64,000 nucleotides of DNA from an uncultured Lachnospiraceae bacterium (GTDB lineage: Bacteria; Bacillota; Clostridia; Lachnospirales; Lachnospiraceae): NCBI GenBank assembly GCA_934293375.1, contig CAKQYS010000007.1, positions 62,001-126,000 on the forward strand, written 5' to 3'. Each line of letters opens with the position of its first letter. Position 1 is the stretch's first letter. The notes below the pieces were generated by a model. The model had not been told where the DNA came from, made no database searches, and was given only the letters and a program-made list of their open reading frames with translations. This document shows, one piece after another, positions 16,701-25,233 of the stretch. The position numbers and the translations under genes are program-made.

Positions 16701-17877
16701 ACGCACGGGTCAGATACAACATCGTAATATCATCTGCCTGCGGTGCCCCGTCTGCAAAAGCATCCACTGCATCATATATATATTTCACGAATTGCTCCGG
16801 CGCATCCGCACTGCTGATATGGTCATTCAGAATCCTCTCGATTCTGTCATCTCCCAGCAGCTCGCCGGCAGGATTCAGTGCTTCTGTCACACCATCCGTA
16901 TAGAGATAGATACTGTCTCCGGGCATCAGCTCCAAATGCTGTTCCCGATACGGCACATCCTCCATCATGCCAAGCACAAGATTTGCCTTCGCCTGCTGCA
17001 TTTGAAATGTCCCATCCTGTTTTCTCACAAACGGTCTGTTGTGTCCTGCATTGACGAATGTAACATCACCCGTCTTAACATCCAGCACGCAGATAAACAC
17101 CGTTACGAACATCCCTTCTTCATTCTTATAGCAAAGCTGGTTATTCGCTCTTGACATGACCTCTGCAAGCGGCAGTCCCAGTGTTGCATAATTCTTGATA
17201 TGGGTCTTTGCCATACTCATAAATAACGCCGCCGGCACACCCTTACCGGAAACATCCGCAATCAAAAAGCACAAATGGCTGTCATCAATCTCAAATACAT
17301 CAAAGAAATCACCGCCGACCTCTTTTGCCGGACGCATATCGGCTGTCATATTGACATGCTCCATCTGATTATATGCAGTAAAATCCCACTCAAGACATCC
17401 CACCTGGATCCTGGTCGCCACTGCCAGCTCAGACTTGATACGCTCCTGCTCTGTCACCAGCTTTGTCGTCTTACTGTAAAGCATATTCATGAAAGCGCCA
17501 TAGATTTTTCTCTCTGTCTGTGCGATCTCTTCAAATAACGGTCTGGAAATATGCGCACACCGCACGGTATTGACAGCTCTGACAGTTGCCGCCCGTTTAT
17601 CGTCATTGATCAGGCCAAGCTCCCCGATAAAATCGCCAACACCAAGCGTATTGATCCGATCCCCTTTTCCGCTCAGGACATCTGTCTTTCCTGACAGAAT
17701 AATGTACATACCATCTTCACTGTCTTGACCGTATGTAACGATATCCTCCCCTGCAGGGATTGTCACCTCTTCCATCGCTTCCAAAAATTTTCTTGTACCG
17801 GGAGCAATATCTCCCATATCCTGTACTCCGAAAAACTCCTGTATTGTGTTGATCTTTCGCAATACTTCAATATCCAT
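16699..17877 (-). CDS. cNMP-binding domain PP2C/SpoIIE phosphatase
   Basis: The 392-residue protein joins a cyclic-nucleotide-binding domain (residues about 15-130), a short helical linker (about 135-170) and a SpoIIE/RsbU-type PP2C phosphatase (about 185-390). The phosphate-binding cassette reads FIGELGLINDDKRAATVRA, with the Gly-Glu-Leu and Arg-Ala-Ala pattern of true cAMP/cGMP binders. Phosphatase metal positions appear as EVGGDFFDVF, IADVSGKGVPAALFM, YTDGVTEA and ADDITMLYL. It probably dephosphorylates the STAS protein when cAMP made by the next gene's product binds. The start at ATG 17877 sits behind GGGGG; an earlier in-frame ATG (17904) overlaps the FecR gene and lacks a binding site. 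Confidence 0.92.
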   Translation of the reverse strand: MDIEVLRKINTIQEFFGVQDMGDIAPGTRKFLEAMEEVTIPAGEDIVTYGQDSEDGMYIILSGKTDVLSGKGDRINTLGVGDFIGELGLINDDKRAATVRAVNTVRCAHISRPLFEEIAQTERKIYGAFMNMLYSKTTKLVTEQERIKSELAVATRIQVGCLEWDFTAYNQMEHVNMTADMRPAKEVGGDFFDVFEIDDSHLCFLIADVSGKGVPAALFMSMAKTHIKNYATLGLPLAEVMSRANNQLCYKNEEGMFVTVFICVLDVKTGDVTFVNAGHNRPFVRKQDGTFQMQQAKANLVLGMMEDVPYREQHLELMPGDSIYLYTDGVTEALNPAGELLGDDRIERILNDHISSADAPEQFVKYIYDAVDAFADGAPQADDITMLYLTRA

Positions 17878-17894
17878 ATATCCCCCACTCTTAT

Positions 17895-18944
17895 TTACTT
17901 CCATTTTATTGTGATATCAGATGTCACAGCTTTGTCAAAATCATAATCCCAATCACCTGCAGATGCCGGTTTCAAGGTTGGCTTTGCGGCCTTCTCCCCG
18001 GACTTTACACTCTGTGTTCCAAATACAGAATCCCCATATAAAAAGGTCACCTTATATGACTTTCCTGCATTCTCTGCCGAAGCATCTTCCGTTGTACCGG
18101 TCTGTGCAGCATCCTCCTGTGTTGTGATTGTTTCGTCTGTTGCTGTTGATGCCTCGGTAGCTGTCTGCTCACTCGTAACCTCCTGCGATGCTTGATCCGG
18201 CAGATATTTTTTTAATTCATCTGCGGAAACAGCTAGTGTTCTTCCGTTCTCGGCAATCCGGATCAAAGTTCTGATCACAGCTTCCGGCAGCTGTGAATAA
18301 TCAATATCCTGCACGCCGTTTAAATAATCTGTTGTCTTACCATCCTCATAAATGATCGTCTCCTTGCCGGCCTCCACCATCACTTCCTGATCTGCTACCG
18401 TGCCATCTGCATATATAAGTCTGGTGCTTACCTTGCCTTCTATTACTGAAATCTTTGTATATCGGATTCCCTGTTCATCCTCATAGATAGAAGTATAGAA
18501 TACCGTACCCCGTACAGACATCGTAGAATTCGGCGTATTCACCTCATAACTTGATGAATCTGACAACGGATTCTGAATCTCATTTAACAACGATCCCTCT
18601 TCAAGCACAAGCTTGGTTCTACTGTTCTTCTGATTGCCCGAAGCCTCAATCAATACCCGGCTCTTCGGTTCCATATAGGCATATTTATCATCATCCATCC
18701 GGAGTGTCAGCCTGCCATCCGCCGTCTGCACCCGGTCGCCGGACTGCAGCACCATGTTGGCATATGCCGCCAGTTCTCCCTGCTCCTCTCTGGATACAAC
18801 TGCCCCATCCTCTGTGTCATACACCTTGATCAGACGATAGGTCTGCCGCTTTCCCAAAGCAAATATCAATGTCCCGGCAGCCGCAAGCATGATCACAACG
18901 ATCACAATTGCTGCAGCCAGCTTCTTACCCGCAACCTTTTCCAT
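17895..18944 (-). CDS. FecR-domain membrane-anchored protein
   Basis: The 349-residue protein has an N-terminal membrane anchor (about residues 7-30, AAAIVIVVIMLAAAGTLIFAL), then an extracytoplasmic FecR domain (about 60-200, with LQSGDRVQTADGRLTLRM, KLVLEEGSLLNEI and STMSVRGTVFYTS). A Thr/Glu/Ala-rich linker (about 255-295) and a C-terminal B-repeat-like module (SYKVTFLYGDSVFGTQ) follow. FecR domains commonly sense or transmit signals across the envelope. Start ATG 18944 follows AGGAG; a GTG at 18953 is too close to it. It lies 11 bases after the secreted protein gene and directly before the phosphatase, fitting an upstream sensory role with the CHASE2 cyclase. Confidence 0.9.
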   Translation of the reverse strand: MEKVAGKKLAAAIVIVVIMLAAAGTLIFALGKRQTYRLIKVYDTEDGAVVSREEQGELAAYANMVLQSGDRVQTADGRLTLRMDDDKYAYMEPKSRVLIEASGNQKNSRTKLVLEEGSLLNEIQNPLSDSSSYEVNTPNSTMSVRGTVFYTSIYEDEQGIRYTKISVIEGKVSTRLIYADGTVADQEVMVEAGKETIIYEDGKTTDYLNGVQDIDYSQLPEAVIRTLIRIAENGRTLAVSADELKKYLPDQASQEVTSEQTATEASTATDETITTQEDAAQTGTTEDASAENAGKSYKVTFLYGDSVFGTQSVKSGEKAAKPTLKPASAGDWDYDFDKAVTSDITIKWK

Positions 18945-18955
18945 ATTCCACACTC

Positions 18956-20950
18956 CTATTCACTCTGTGAAAATGTGTATTCTCCCTCTGAATCCACATA
19001 AAAGCTCTGGCCACCCTGATAGCTGGTCTCATCCCCGGCAACTTTCCAGATTCCCTGATCTAGATGGTATGCCTGATCCTTGTATAGCCGGACAGCCTTC
19101 CCTTTCATAATCTTACCGGTCTTTCTCCATTCCTCGGCAACCCGAATCTGCAATGTAACGGTATTGCCCGCTGCATCCTTTGCCTGAAGCTTGTAGGTTT
19201 TAATATCATCTCCAGCCTTTAGCACCACAGAAATACTATGTTTACCGCTCTTTGGCGTATACGCCTTACCATTCACTGTAACAGAAGCAAGATTCTGATC
19301 CTCAAATGTAAATACACATGACTCTCCATAATAGATATCTCCATTCCGAAGCTTTTGTTCACAAGAATACTCCGGTTTTGTCTTGTCGATCTTAACTGCC
19401 GGTACTGTGATCGGCTCTGTGATCTCTCCGGTCTTTTCCTTCTTAAGGTACAACTGATGTGCCGCCTGCGACTTCTGATACCGCAGTGTCTTCGTGTATT
19501 TGCCATCCGGTGTCTCACTCATCAGGAAGCCATCAACCGCCCGGTATACCACATCGGATGTGTAATATCCGTTCTTTCCCGCTGTACCGGTCATGGTATA
19601 TGCGGTCTTCGGAGTCGGATAATACATGATCTTAAAGGAATCCGTCAACATCAGCTCCCTGTAATGTGCATTTTCCGGCAACACAGCTTTCGCTTCGTAA
19701 ATTCCCGGTTTCACCGGTCTGTCCGCCGTCCAGGTATCTGTCCCCTGCTTTCGGTACATCATCTGTGCCGTCTTCGTATCATGTGTCGCCGACTGAAGCT
19801 GTACACTATAATCCGTGCCATAATAACGATCCGCAATCTGCAGACTGCCCGTACCCTCTGCCTTCTCTACCACCAGTTTGATGTTGCCCTGTTTTGTTTT
19901 CCAATATGGTGTATCTCCTACACCGGCCGTGATCGAAAAGCTGCCGGTATAAGTTCCTACCTCCAGATCCGCACGGCTCGTGAGCTTCACGGTCGCACTC
20001 GCACCTGCGTCAAGATGGATCCCATCCGTGCTGACGATACTGCCATCTGCATTGTGGCATGCATACGCAAAAAACTGTGCACTGCCCGCATCGATCACCG
20101 GATTCAGCGTAATCGCCTCTGATCCGGTATTGCGCACCGTAACCGTCAATGTCGCCGGTGTACCTGCATACTGCATATTGGGAAGTGTCCAATCTCCTTC
20201 CTCAGATACAGTATAGGCGTAGAGATCATTCAATGACTTCCCTGTAAGCTCACCTGCCGGCAGTGTATATGTGTTGTCTCCATACAGTACCTCTACCGGA
20301 TCTGCGGCTGACGGCTTCGTCACCTTCACATCCGCATCGGCCAGTTGGAATACAGGCTGTATATCTTTTCTCTCTGTTCCCTGAAGCTGCAACGCCTTTG
20401 TAATCCGCACCTGAACACCCTCAGCTATAGAATTCGCTACATTGTACCGCAATGTCCCGGCTTCCATCGTACCGGAACAGATCAGTTTATTTTCCGTATC
20501 AGACAAATCCAGCGTACCAAACTTTGCACCGGAATCACATTGCAGAGTATTCTTCCCAAGAAGCAATTCCGCCGTCTCACTTCCGCTGTTGGCAGTAAAA
20601 CTGTTATTTTGTGTTCCACGAAAATCAACAGGCTGTGCAATCTTTCCTGCGTTCCCTATTATCACATTGCCATCTACAATCGTAATGGTTCCAATCATGG
20701 AAGCACCCGATTCAACCTGCATAATACCTGAGCCTGAAAATTTCACGGTTCCCGACAAGGATGCCGGACTCTTGATTGTCAGATTTCCACTGCCCTTAAC
20801 ATCATAATCATTAAATGAATCTTCTGTAATCGTTACATTCGGATCCATTCCACCTACCGGAATTGCCTCCGCCATCGCAACCGGCGACATCATCACGATC
20901 ATCACCCATGCCATAACCAATGCCATGAGCTGTTTTGCTCTCTGTTTCAT
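18956..20950 (-). CDS. Large secreted protein heading the signalling operon
   Basis: The 664-residue protein starts at ATG 20950 behind AAGGGGGG. A signal peptide covers about residues 1-28 (KQRAKQLMALVMAWVMIVMM, cleavage near AMA-EA). Residues about 35-190 look like a right-handed beta-helix or adhesin-type repeat (GSGNLTIKSP, SGSGIMQVESGASMIGTITI). Residues about 245-370 resemble an immunoglobulin-like fold (ATLTVTVRNTGSEAITL), and a further Ig-like segment follows near 545-600 (VTVNGKAYTPKSGKHSISV). No cell-wall anchor or enzyme motif was found. As first gene of the operon it may be the surface ligand or effector of the FecR/CHASE2 system; that role is inferred. Confidence 0.85.
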   Translation of the reverse strand: MKQRAKQLMALVMAWVMIVMMSPVAMAEAIPVGGMDPNVTITEDSFNDYDVKGSGNLTIKSPASLSGTVKFSGSGIMQVESGASMIGTITIVDGNVIIGNAGKIAQPVDFRGTQNNSFTANSGSETAELLLGKNTLQCDSGAKFGTLDLSDTENKLICSGTMEAGTLRYNVANSIAEGVQVRITKALQLQGTERKDIQPVFQLADADVKVTKPSAADPVEVLYGDNTYTLPAGELTGKSLNDLYAYTVSEEGDWTLPNMQYAGTPATLTVTVRNTGSEAITLNPVIDAGSAQFFAYACHNADGSIVSTDGIHLDAGASATVKLTSRADLEVGTYTGSFSITAGVGDTPYWKTKQGNIKLVVEKAEGTGSLQIADRYYGTDYSVQLQSATHDTKTAQMMYRKQGTDTWTADRPVKPGIYEAKAVLPENAHYRELMLTDSFKIMYYPTPKTAYTMTGTAGKNGYYTSDVVYRAVDGFLMSETPDGKYTKTLRYQKSQAAHQLYLKKEKTGEITEPITVPAVKIDKTKPEYSCEQKLRNGDIYYGESCVFTFEDQNLASVTVNGKAYTPKSGKHSISVVLKAGDDIKTYKLQAKDAAGNTVTLQIRVAEEWRKTGKIMKGKAVRLYKDQAYHLDQGIWKVAGDETSYQGGQSFYVDSEGEYTFSQSE

Positions 20951-21025
20951 GTTCTTTTCCCCCCTTAACATGACCTGTTTTCTATGTAATCATCCTACTA
21001 TCCCAATATCTGCATATTAATATTT

Positions 21026-21054
21026 ATTTTATATGATGAGACTATCAGTGTCAA
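21026..21054 (-). promoter_or_regulatory. Promoter of the thirteen-gene operon
   Basis: On the minus strand a perfect -35 TTGACA (21054-21049), a 17-base spacer and a -10 TAAAAT (21031-21026) precede the secreted-protein gene. The resulting leader is about 70 bases. No other equally good promoter was noticed between the genes down to 7245. Confidence 0.75.
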
Positions 21055-21179
21055 CATATTTTTCGACGACAATTTACCACAGCAAATCATTCCTTGCTGA
21101 TCCGGAAGCACTATGTTACACTACCGGATAGAAAGTATATTGCAAACCGGAAATTGTGAAACAAAAGGAGGATGCTTTT

Positions 21180-22499
21180 ATGCAGTATATTCGTACATTT
21201 GGTTTTTATGCGGGCTTATGGGCGCTGGTTCTGATGCTAGAGTTTGCAGCACTGTGGGGTAGTGCATGGATTCCCAACGATCTGCTGGATGCTCAGATAC
21301 AGCAATCCGCAGATACCTTATGTCAAAAACCTGTGTTTGATACAGTTCTGTCAGCAGATCCATCCTCCATGCTTGATCATTACGCAGATTCTATTCTGCT
21401 CAACATCGCCTATCATATGGGCAGCAACCCATCCCTTTCTACAGTCATGTCCGCTGCCTATTATCATACCGATATTCAAAATGAAAATGAAAATCTTCAG
21501 GATGCCGTGTATGCGTCCCTGCCTGCCAACCAGAGCTACAGCCGGTATTGGCATGGTACGATATGCCTTCTGCGTCCTCTGCTCATGATCATGCCGATCT
21601 TAGGCATTTACTTATGCAACGCAGTTTTGCTCGCAGTACTAACGCTGCTTTTGCTTTTCCTGCTTCGTAGAATGTTTAGCAACGGTGCCGCCATCTGTTT
21701 TTTCGTCTCCTTCTGTCTGACCGGATGCTGGTTCACCCCTTTTAGCATTGAATATTTCACTCCTGTTATCATTATGCTTATATTTTCTATCTTAGTATTG
21801 ATTCTATTCCGGAATGGTCATTTTCGTGCAGTCTTTGCAATGTTTCTGATCGCAGGTAGTATTACAGCATATATGGATTTTCTGACAACAGAGACGATGA
21901 CGCTGCTTGTCCCACTGATCCTTACTCTCCTGTGGCGTAAGCAGCATATGGATTCCACCTCCGGCTCCCATATTGTACACTGTCTCAAATGTACAATGCT
22001 ATGGGGCATCGGTTACGCTGCAACCTGGATTGGCAAATGGGTGCTGGCATCGGCGGTACTACACACCAATGTACTCAAAGAAGCCGTTTCTCAGGCGGAA
22101 TACCGGATTGCCGGAACCGGAGCGGAAATATCCGGTTTCACGCAATGTCTGCACGCAATCTTCCGGAATCTTGGCAGCCTGTTTCCATTTTCCCTGATGG
22201 GGCAGTATTCCTATGTATATGCCTTCTTTGCATTACTGATCGCTGTGCTGGTCTATGAATTCATAAAAAAAAGAAAGGGTCTTGCTGCCATTTCTACAGC
22301 CTTAACCCTTTTATGCTTCGTACCTTATATCCGCTATGTTGTATTAGCAAATCATTCTTATATTCATTATTTCTTTACATATCGTGCACAGCTTGCATCG
22401 TGTATGTGTCTGGCGCTGCTGTTTCTCTATAATACGGACACCGTATTTTTAAGGAAACAGTTACACAGATCTGCCAAGCCGCACAGAAAACACAAATAA
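21180..22499 (+). CDS. Polytopic membrane protein, unknown function
   Basis: The 439-residue protein has about ten hydrophobic helices. A first helix (about residues 6-28) is followed by an external loop of about 100 residues and then clustered helices up to the C-terminus, which ends with a Lys/Arg/His-rich cytoplasmic tail. The topology (one helix, large loop, many helices) resembles GT-C glycosyltransferase-like or O-antigen-type membrane proteins, but I see no diagnostic DD or DE catalytic motif. The start ATG 21180 is set by AAAGGAGG at 21167-21174; the longer frame begins at GTG 21156. It is divergent from the thirteen-gene operon and convergent with the CDF transporter gene. Confidence 0.75.
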   Translation: MQYIRTFGFYAGLWALVLMLEFAALWGSAWIPNDLLDAQIQQSADTLCQKPVFDTVLSADPSSMLDHYADSILLNIAYHMGSNPSLSTVMSAAYYHTDIQNENENLQDAVYASLPANQSYSRYWHGTICLLRPLLMIMPILGIYLCNAVLLAVLTLLLLFLLRRMFSNGAAICFFVSFCLTGCWFTPFSIEYFTPVIIMLIFSILVLILFRNGHFRAVFAMFLIAGSITAYMDFLTTETMTLLVPLILTLLWRKQHMDSTSGSHIVHCLKCTMLWGIGYAATWIGKWVLASAVLHTNVLKEAVSQAEYRIAGTGAEISGFTQCLHAIFRNLGSLFPFSLMGQYSYVYAFFALLIAVLVYEFIKKRKGLAAISTALTLLCFVPYIRYVVLANHSYIHYFFTYRAQLASCMCLALLFLYNTDTVFLRKQLHRSAKPHRKHK

Positions 22500-22511
22500 C
22501 AGCAGCTACAC

Positions 22512-23402
22512 CTAATCCGGTATGATCTCAATATATACCTGGTCGTACTTGTGCTTCAATTCCTGTTTGATCTCGTCTTTTGCATTATGCAAGACACTGA
22601 TATGGATCACATCCGTTTTATTTCCGATATACACTTCTACCCACAGCTTGCGTCCCGTCTGGATCACATCCAGAAAGGTAACCTCATAGGGATAATCCTG
22701 CATATGTTTCTCTACGATCCCCCGGATCTGTCCAAGCACCTCTTCATCCGGCGCAAACAACACCAGATTCTTGATACTCGTAAAGATCACACTGATCGGC
22801 TCTCTGATCAAAAGGATCGCCATGATCACCGCAACAGCCGGATCGATATAGGGTGCCAGAAACCGCAAATGCGTCCGCACCAACAGCATCTGTACCGCAA
22901 ATGCTACAGATACTCCCATACTGCTGATCACATCCAGCTTCCACATATATAACTCCGCCTTGATCGTAGTGGATTCATACTTCGTGCTGTAATGATGCAG
23001 GATTGCGTACATGGCGATACAGCCTACACATACGAGCATCTCAAATATCGCAATCCTGCCGGCGTCCACATTATGACCGCCCTGCAGAAGGAGCTTGATA
23101 TTCTCTACCATCAGATTGCAGGTCAGTGCCAACAGCACACTATACTTCACGAGCAAAAATAAGGATTCCACCTGTGCATATCCATACGGATGCTTCTCCG
23201 TCACCGGCTTATACAGCAATGGCACCAACACCAGGAACGGACCGATCATGATCAGATCCGCAGCATCAAACAGACAGTCTGTCAAGAGTGAGTGGGAATG
23301 CGTGATCCATGCCATAATCCCCTCTGCCAGTATAAATAACACACTTCCTAAAAATGATAGCTGCAAAATTCTCTTTTCAATTGATAACTTGTCCTTTTTC
23401 AT
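22512..23402 (-). CDS. Cation diffusion facilitator family transporter
   Basis: The 296-residue protein has six membrane helices (residues about 12-205) and a cytoplasmic C-terminal domain (about 210-296, ending IYIEIIPD), the CDF layout. CDF proteins export Zn, Mn, Fe or Co in exchange for protons. The helix-2 metal site is DCLFD (DxxxD, as in YiiP). In helix 5, however, the usual HxxxD is MWKLD, so methionine replaces histidine. This predicts altered metal preference or loss of transport. It stands alone between a convergent membrane protein gene and an AAA ATPase gene. Confidence 0.85.
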   Translation of the reverse strand: MKKDKLSIEKRILQLSFLGSVLFILAEGIMAWITHSHSLLTDCLFDAADLIMIGPFLVLVPLLYKPVTEKHPYGYAQVESLFLLVKYSVLLALTCNLMVENIKLLLQGGHNVDAGRIAIFEMLVCVGCIAMYAILHHYSTKYESTTIKAELYMWKLDVISSMGVSVAFAVQMLLVRTHLRFLAPYIDPAVAVIMAILLIREPISVIFTSIKNLVLFAPDEEVLGQIRGIVEKHMQDYPYEVTFLDVIQTGRKLWVEVYIGNKTDVIHISVLHNAKDEIKQELKHKYDQVYIEIIPD

Positions 23403-23443
23403 ATATAACCTTTCCTGTGAGCATTATCGTCAAAATGTTGATT

Positions 23444-24739
23444 TCAGATACAAAATGCGGCATAGAGAGGAACGGTTTTTTTATTGTCCTCAAAGCCGAA
23501 GTTTTTAGCAGAGAGTTTGATCGCATAAGCGGGCTTGTAGGTGTTCATATAAACATTCAGGCTCTTGGCTCTGGTGTTATCAGCAGACTTGACCTCAATG
23601 GGAATGAGCTGACCATCACGCTGAATGATAAAATCAATTTCAGCTCCACGCTCAGACTCCCAATAGTAGGTGTGGTAGCCGTTAATGGTGAGCTGCACAT
23701 TAACATAGTTCTCCGCCATACCGCCCTTAAAGTCGTTGATTTCCTCGACCATATAGAGAATGTCATTGGCGGCTAAATCCTTCTTGGCGCAAAGCAATCC
23801 TAGGTCGGACACATAAATCTTGAACGCATCCATATCACGATAGTTTTCAAGAGGCTTTTTGATTTGCTCAACCTTGTAGACCTGTGACACGATACCAGAC
23901 AGGCAAAGCCATGCAATCGCATTTTCAAATTCGGAAGCCCGTCCACCTTTCTTCATCAGCTTATATTGGAAACGGGTATTCTTCTTGGAAAGCTGAACGG
24001 TAATGTTATCGTAGGCAAGTCTGGTTTTCTTGATTTCATTCAAGTTGTTATACTTACTCATATCATTAAGATAGCTTGCAAGTATCGTGTCCTGCGTATG
24101 ACGGACAAGGATATAATCCTTGGTTTCGGCAAACTGCATCACACACTCTGGCATACCGCCGACCACAAGATACTGACGATAAAGCTGCATTGCGGAGTCG
24201 TGCAAGGCAGACGGCAGCGGTGTATCGGTTTGGAAGCATTTTTTAATCTGTTCTACTAAATCGTCCTCACCGAGCGCCAACATAAATTCCTCCACATCCA
24301 TAGGATAGAGTGTTTTCATATCGACCTTTCCTACAGGAAAAGAGAATTTCGCCCTGTTGACCGCAACGCCGAGCAAGCTGCCTGCGACAATGATATGATA
24401 ATCCGGAGCGTCCTCACAAAAGTATTTGAGTGAAGTCAAAGCCCTTTCGCAGAGCTGTACCTCATCGAATACAATCAGCGTCTTTTCTTTTACAATGGTC
24501 TGACCTGCAATATGGGATAAAATCGGTATCAGATAATCAGGACTGATGTTTTCCTCGAAGGTTTTGTTCAGTTTTGGATTGGTTTCAAAATTGAAGTATG
24601 CCACATTTTCGTAATGGGTGCGCCCGAACTCCAGAATGGAATAGGTCTTTCCAACTTGTCTTGCGCCCTGTAAAATAAGGGGCTTGCGGTGTTCACTTTC
24701 TTTCCACGCTTCCAAAAAGTGCATAATCTTTCTATACAT
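23444..24739 (-). CDS. AAA_14/DUF4143 ATP-binding protein
   Basis: The 431-residue protein has an N-terminal AAA ATPase domain with Walker A LQGARQVGKTYS (residues about 23-34) and Walker B TLIVFDEVQLCE, then a DUF4143 C-terminal domain ending in a nuclease-like segment (ESERGAEIDFIIQRDGQLIPIEVKSA), which matches the PD-(D/E)xK pattern. Proteins of this kind are common, often horizontally spread and sometimes tied to mobile DNA; no definite role is known. AAGGAGG precedes the start. Codon choice is more AT-rich than in the flanking core genes. Confidence 0.9.
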   Translation of the reverse strand: MYRKIMHFLEAWKESEHRKPLILQGARQVGKTYSILEFGRTHYENVAYFNFETNPKLNKTFEENISPDYLIPILSHIAGQTIVKEKTLIVFDEVQLCERALTSLKYFCEDAPDYHIIVAGSLLGVAVNRAKFSFPVGKVDMKTLYPMDVEEFMLALGEDDLVEQIKKCFQTDTPLPSALHDSAMQLYRQYLVVGGMPECVMQFAETKDYILVRHTQDTILASYLNDMSKYNNLNEIKKTRLAYDNITVQLSKKNTRFQYKLMKKGGRASEFENAIAWLCLSGIVSQVYKVEQIKKPLENYRDMDAFKIYVSDLGLLCAKKDLAANDILYMVEEINDFKGGMAENYVNVQLTINGYHTYYWESERGAEIDFIIQRDGQLIPIEVKSADNTRAKSLNVYMNTYKPAYAIKLSAKNFGFEDNKKTVPLYAAFCI

Positions 24740-24910
24740 AGGCAGTCCTCCTTAAAGGTACTGACCATAGCATAACAGATATTCGTGTAAAAATCAATGA
24801 AGTATTCTTTACTTTTCACACTAATCTACATGATTATTTCCTCCAATCTCTCATAATACGACATGAACTTTATAAGATAGTAAGGATTCTGACAAGCTTG
24901 ACCATATAAA

Positions 24911-24942
24911 AATCTCCCCACACGGGATCGTGCAGGGAGATT
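24911..24942. terminator. Bidirectional terminator after the ABC-KTR operon
   Basis: Arms AATCTCCC (24911-24918) and GGGAGATT (24935-24942) flank a 16-base loop. On the minus strand they are followed by TTTTTAT, and on the plus strand by CTAATTTT. It ends the transcript of the short KTR gene at 24949. Confidence 0.75.
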
Positions 24943-24948
24943 CTAATT

Positions 24949-25233
24949 TTATTCGTAGTCATTTACGACATCCGGAATCAAAATTTCTCTTTTATATTTC
25001 GTCTTTGTCTTATCCTTATCTATCGTGTATGCAACAGCGATTACTGTGGCCATTTCATCATCGTACTCACACTCAGCAGACCATAGATCATCCCATGGAC
25101 TCAGCAACTGACCATTCTTGATCTTTTGTAGATCAATATTCAACTCTATAAAGTTTTTCAAAACAGTATGTTCTCTAATTCTGCTACGAGTTTTATTTCC
25201 GCAGACAGGACAGCGTATCCATTCTGTTTTCAT
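24949..25233 (-). CDS. Chimeric cysteine-rich KTR-domain protein
   Basis: The 94-residue product begins with WIRCPVCGNKTRSRIREHTVLKNF, typical of the cysteine-rich KTR family (one CxxC, KTR motif) found on integrative elements. Normal KTR proteins continue with a second CPKC knuckle, but here the sequence changes after residue 26 to an unrelated acidic stretch (IELNIDLQKIKNG, then WDDLWSAECEYDDEM). It therefore looks like a KTR gene start fused to the tail of another gene. The ATG overlaps the ABC ATPase stop (ATGA), so translation is coupled. It is probably a remnant; zinc binding through a single CxxC is doubtful. Confidence 0.75.
   Translation of the reverse strand: MKTEWIRCPVCGNKTRSRIREHTVLKNFIELNIDLQKIKNGQLLSPWDDLWSAECEYDDEMATVIAVAYTIDKDKTKTKYKREILIPDVVNDYE

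Noticed and set aside
16482..16706. N-terminal 75-residue extension of the CHASE2 cyclase
   Set aside because: It is translated tandem-repeat DNA, lacks a ribosome binding site, and the start at 16481 has GGGGAGG directly upstream.
17878..17904. Nine-residue longer start of the cNMP-PP2C phosphatase
   Set aside because: The earlier ATG lies inside the FecR gene end without a binding site; ATG 17877 has GGGGG upstream.
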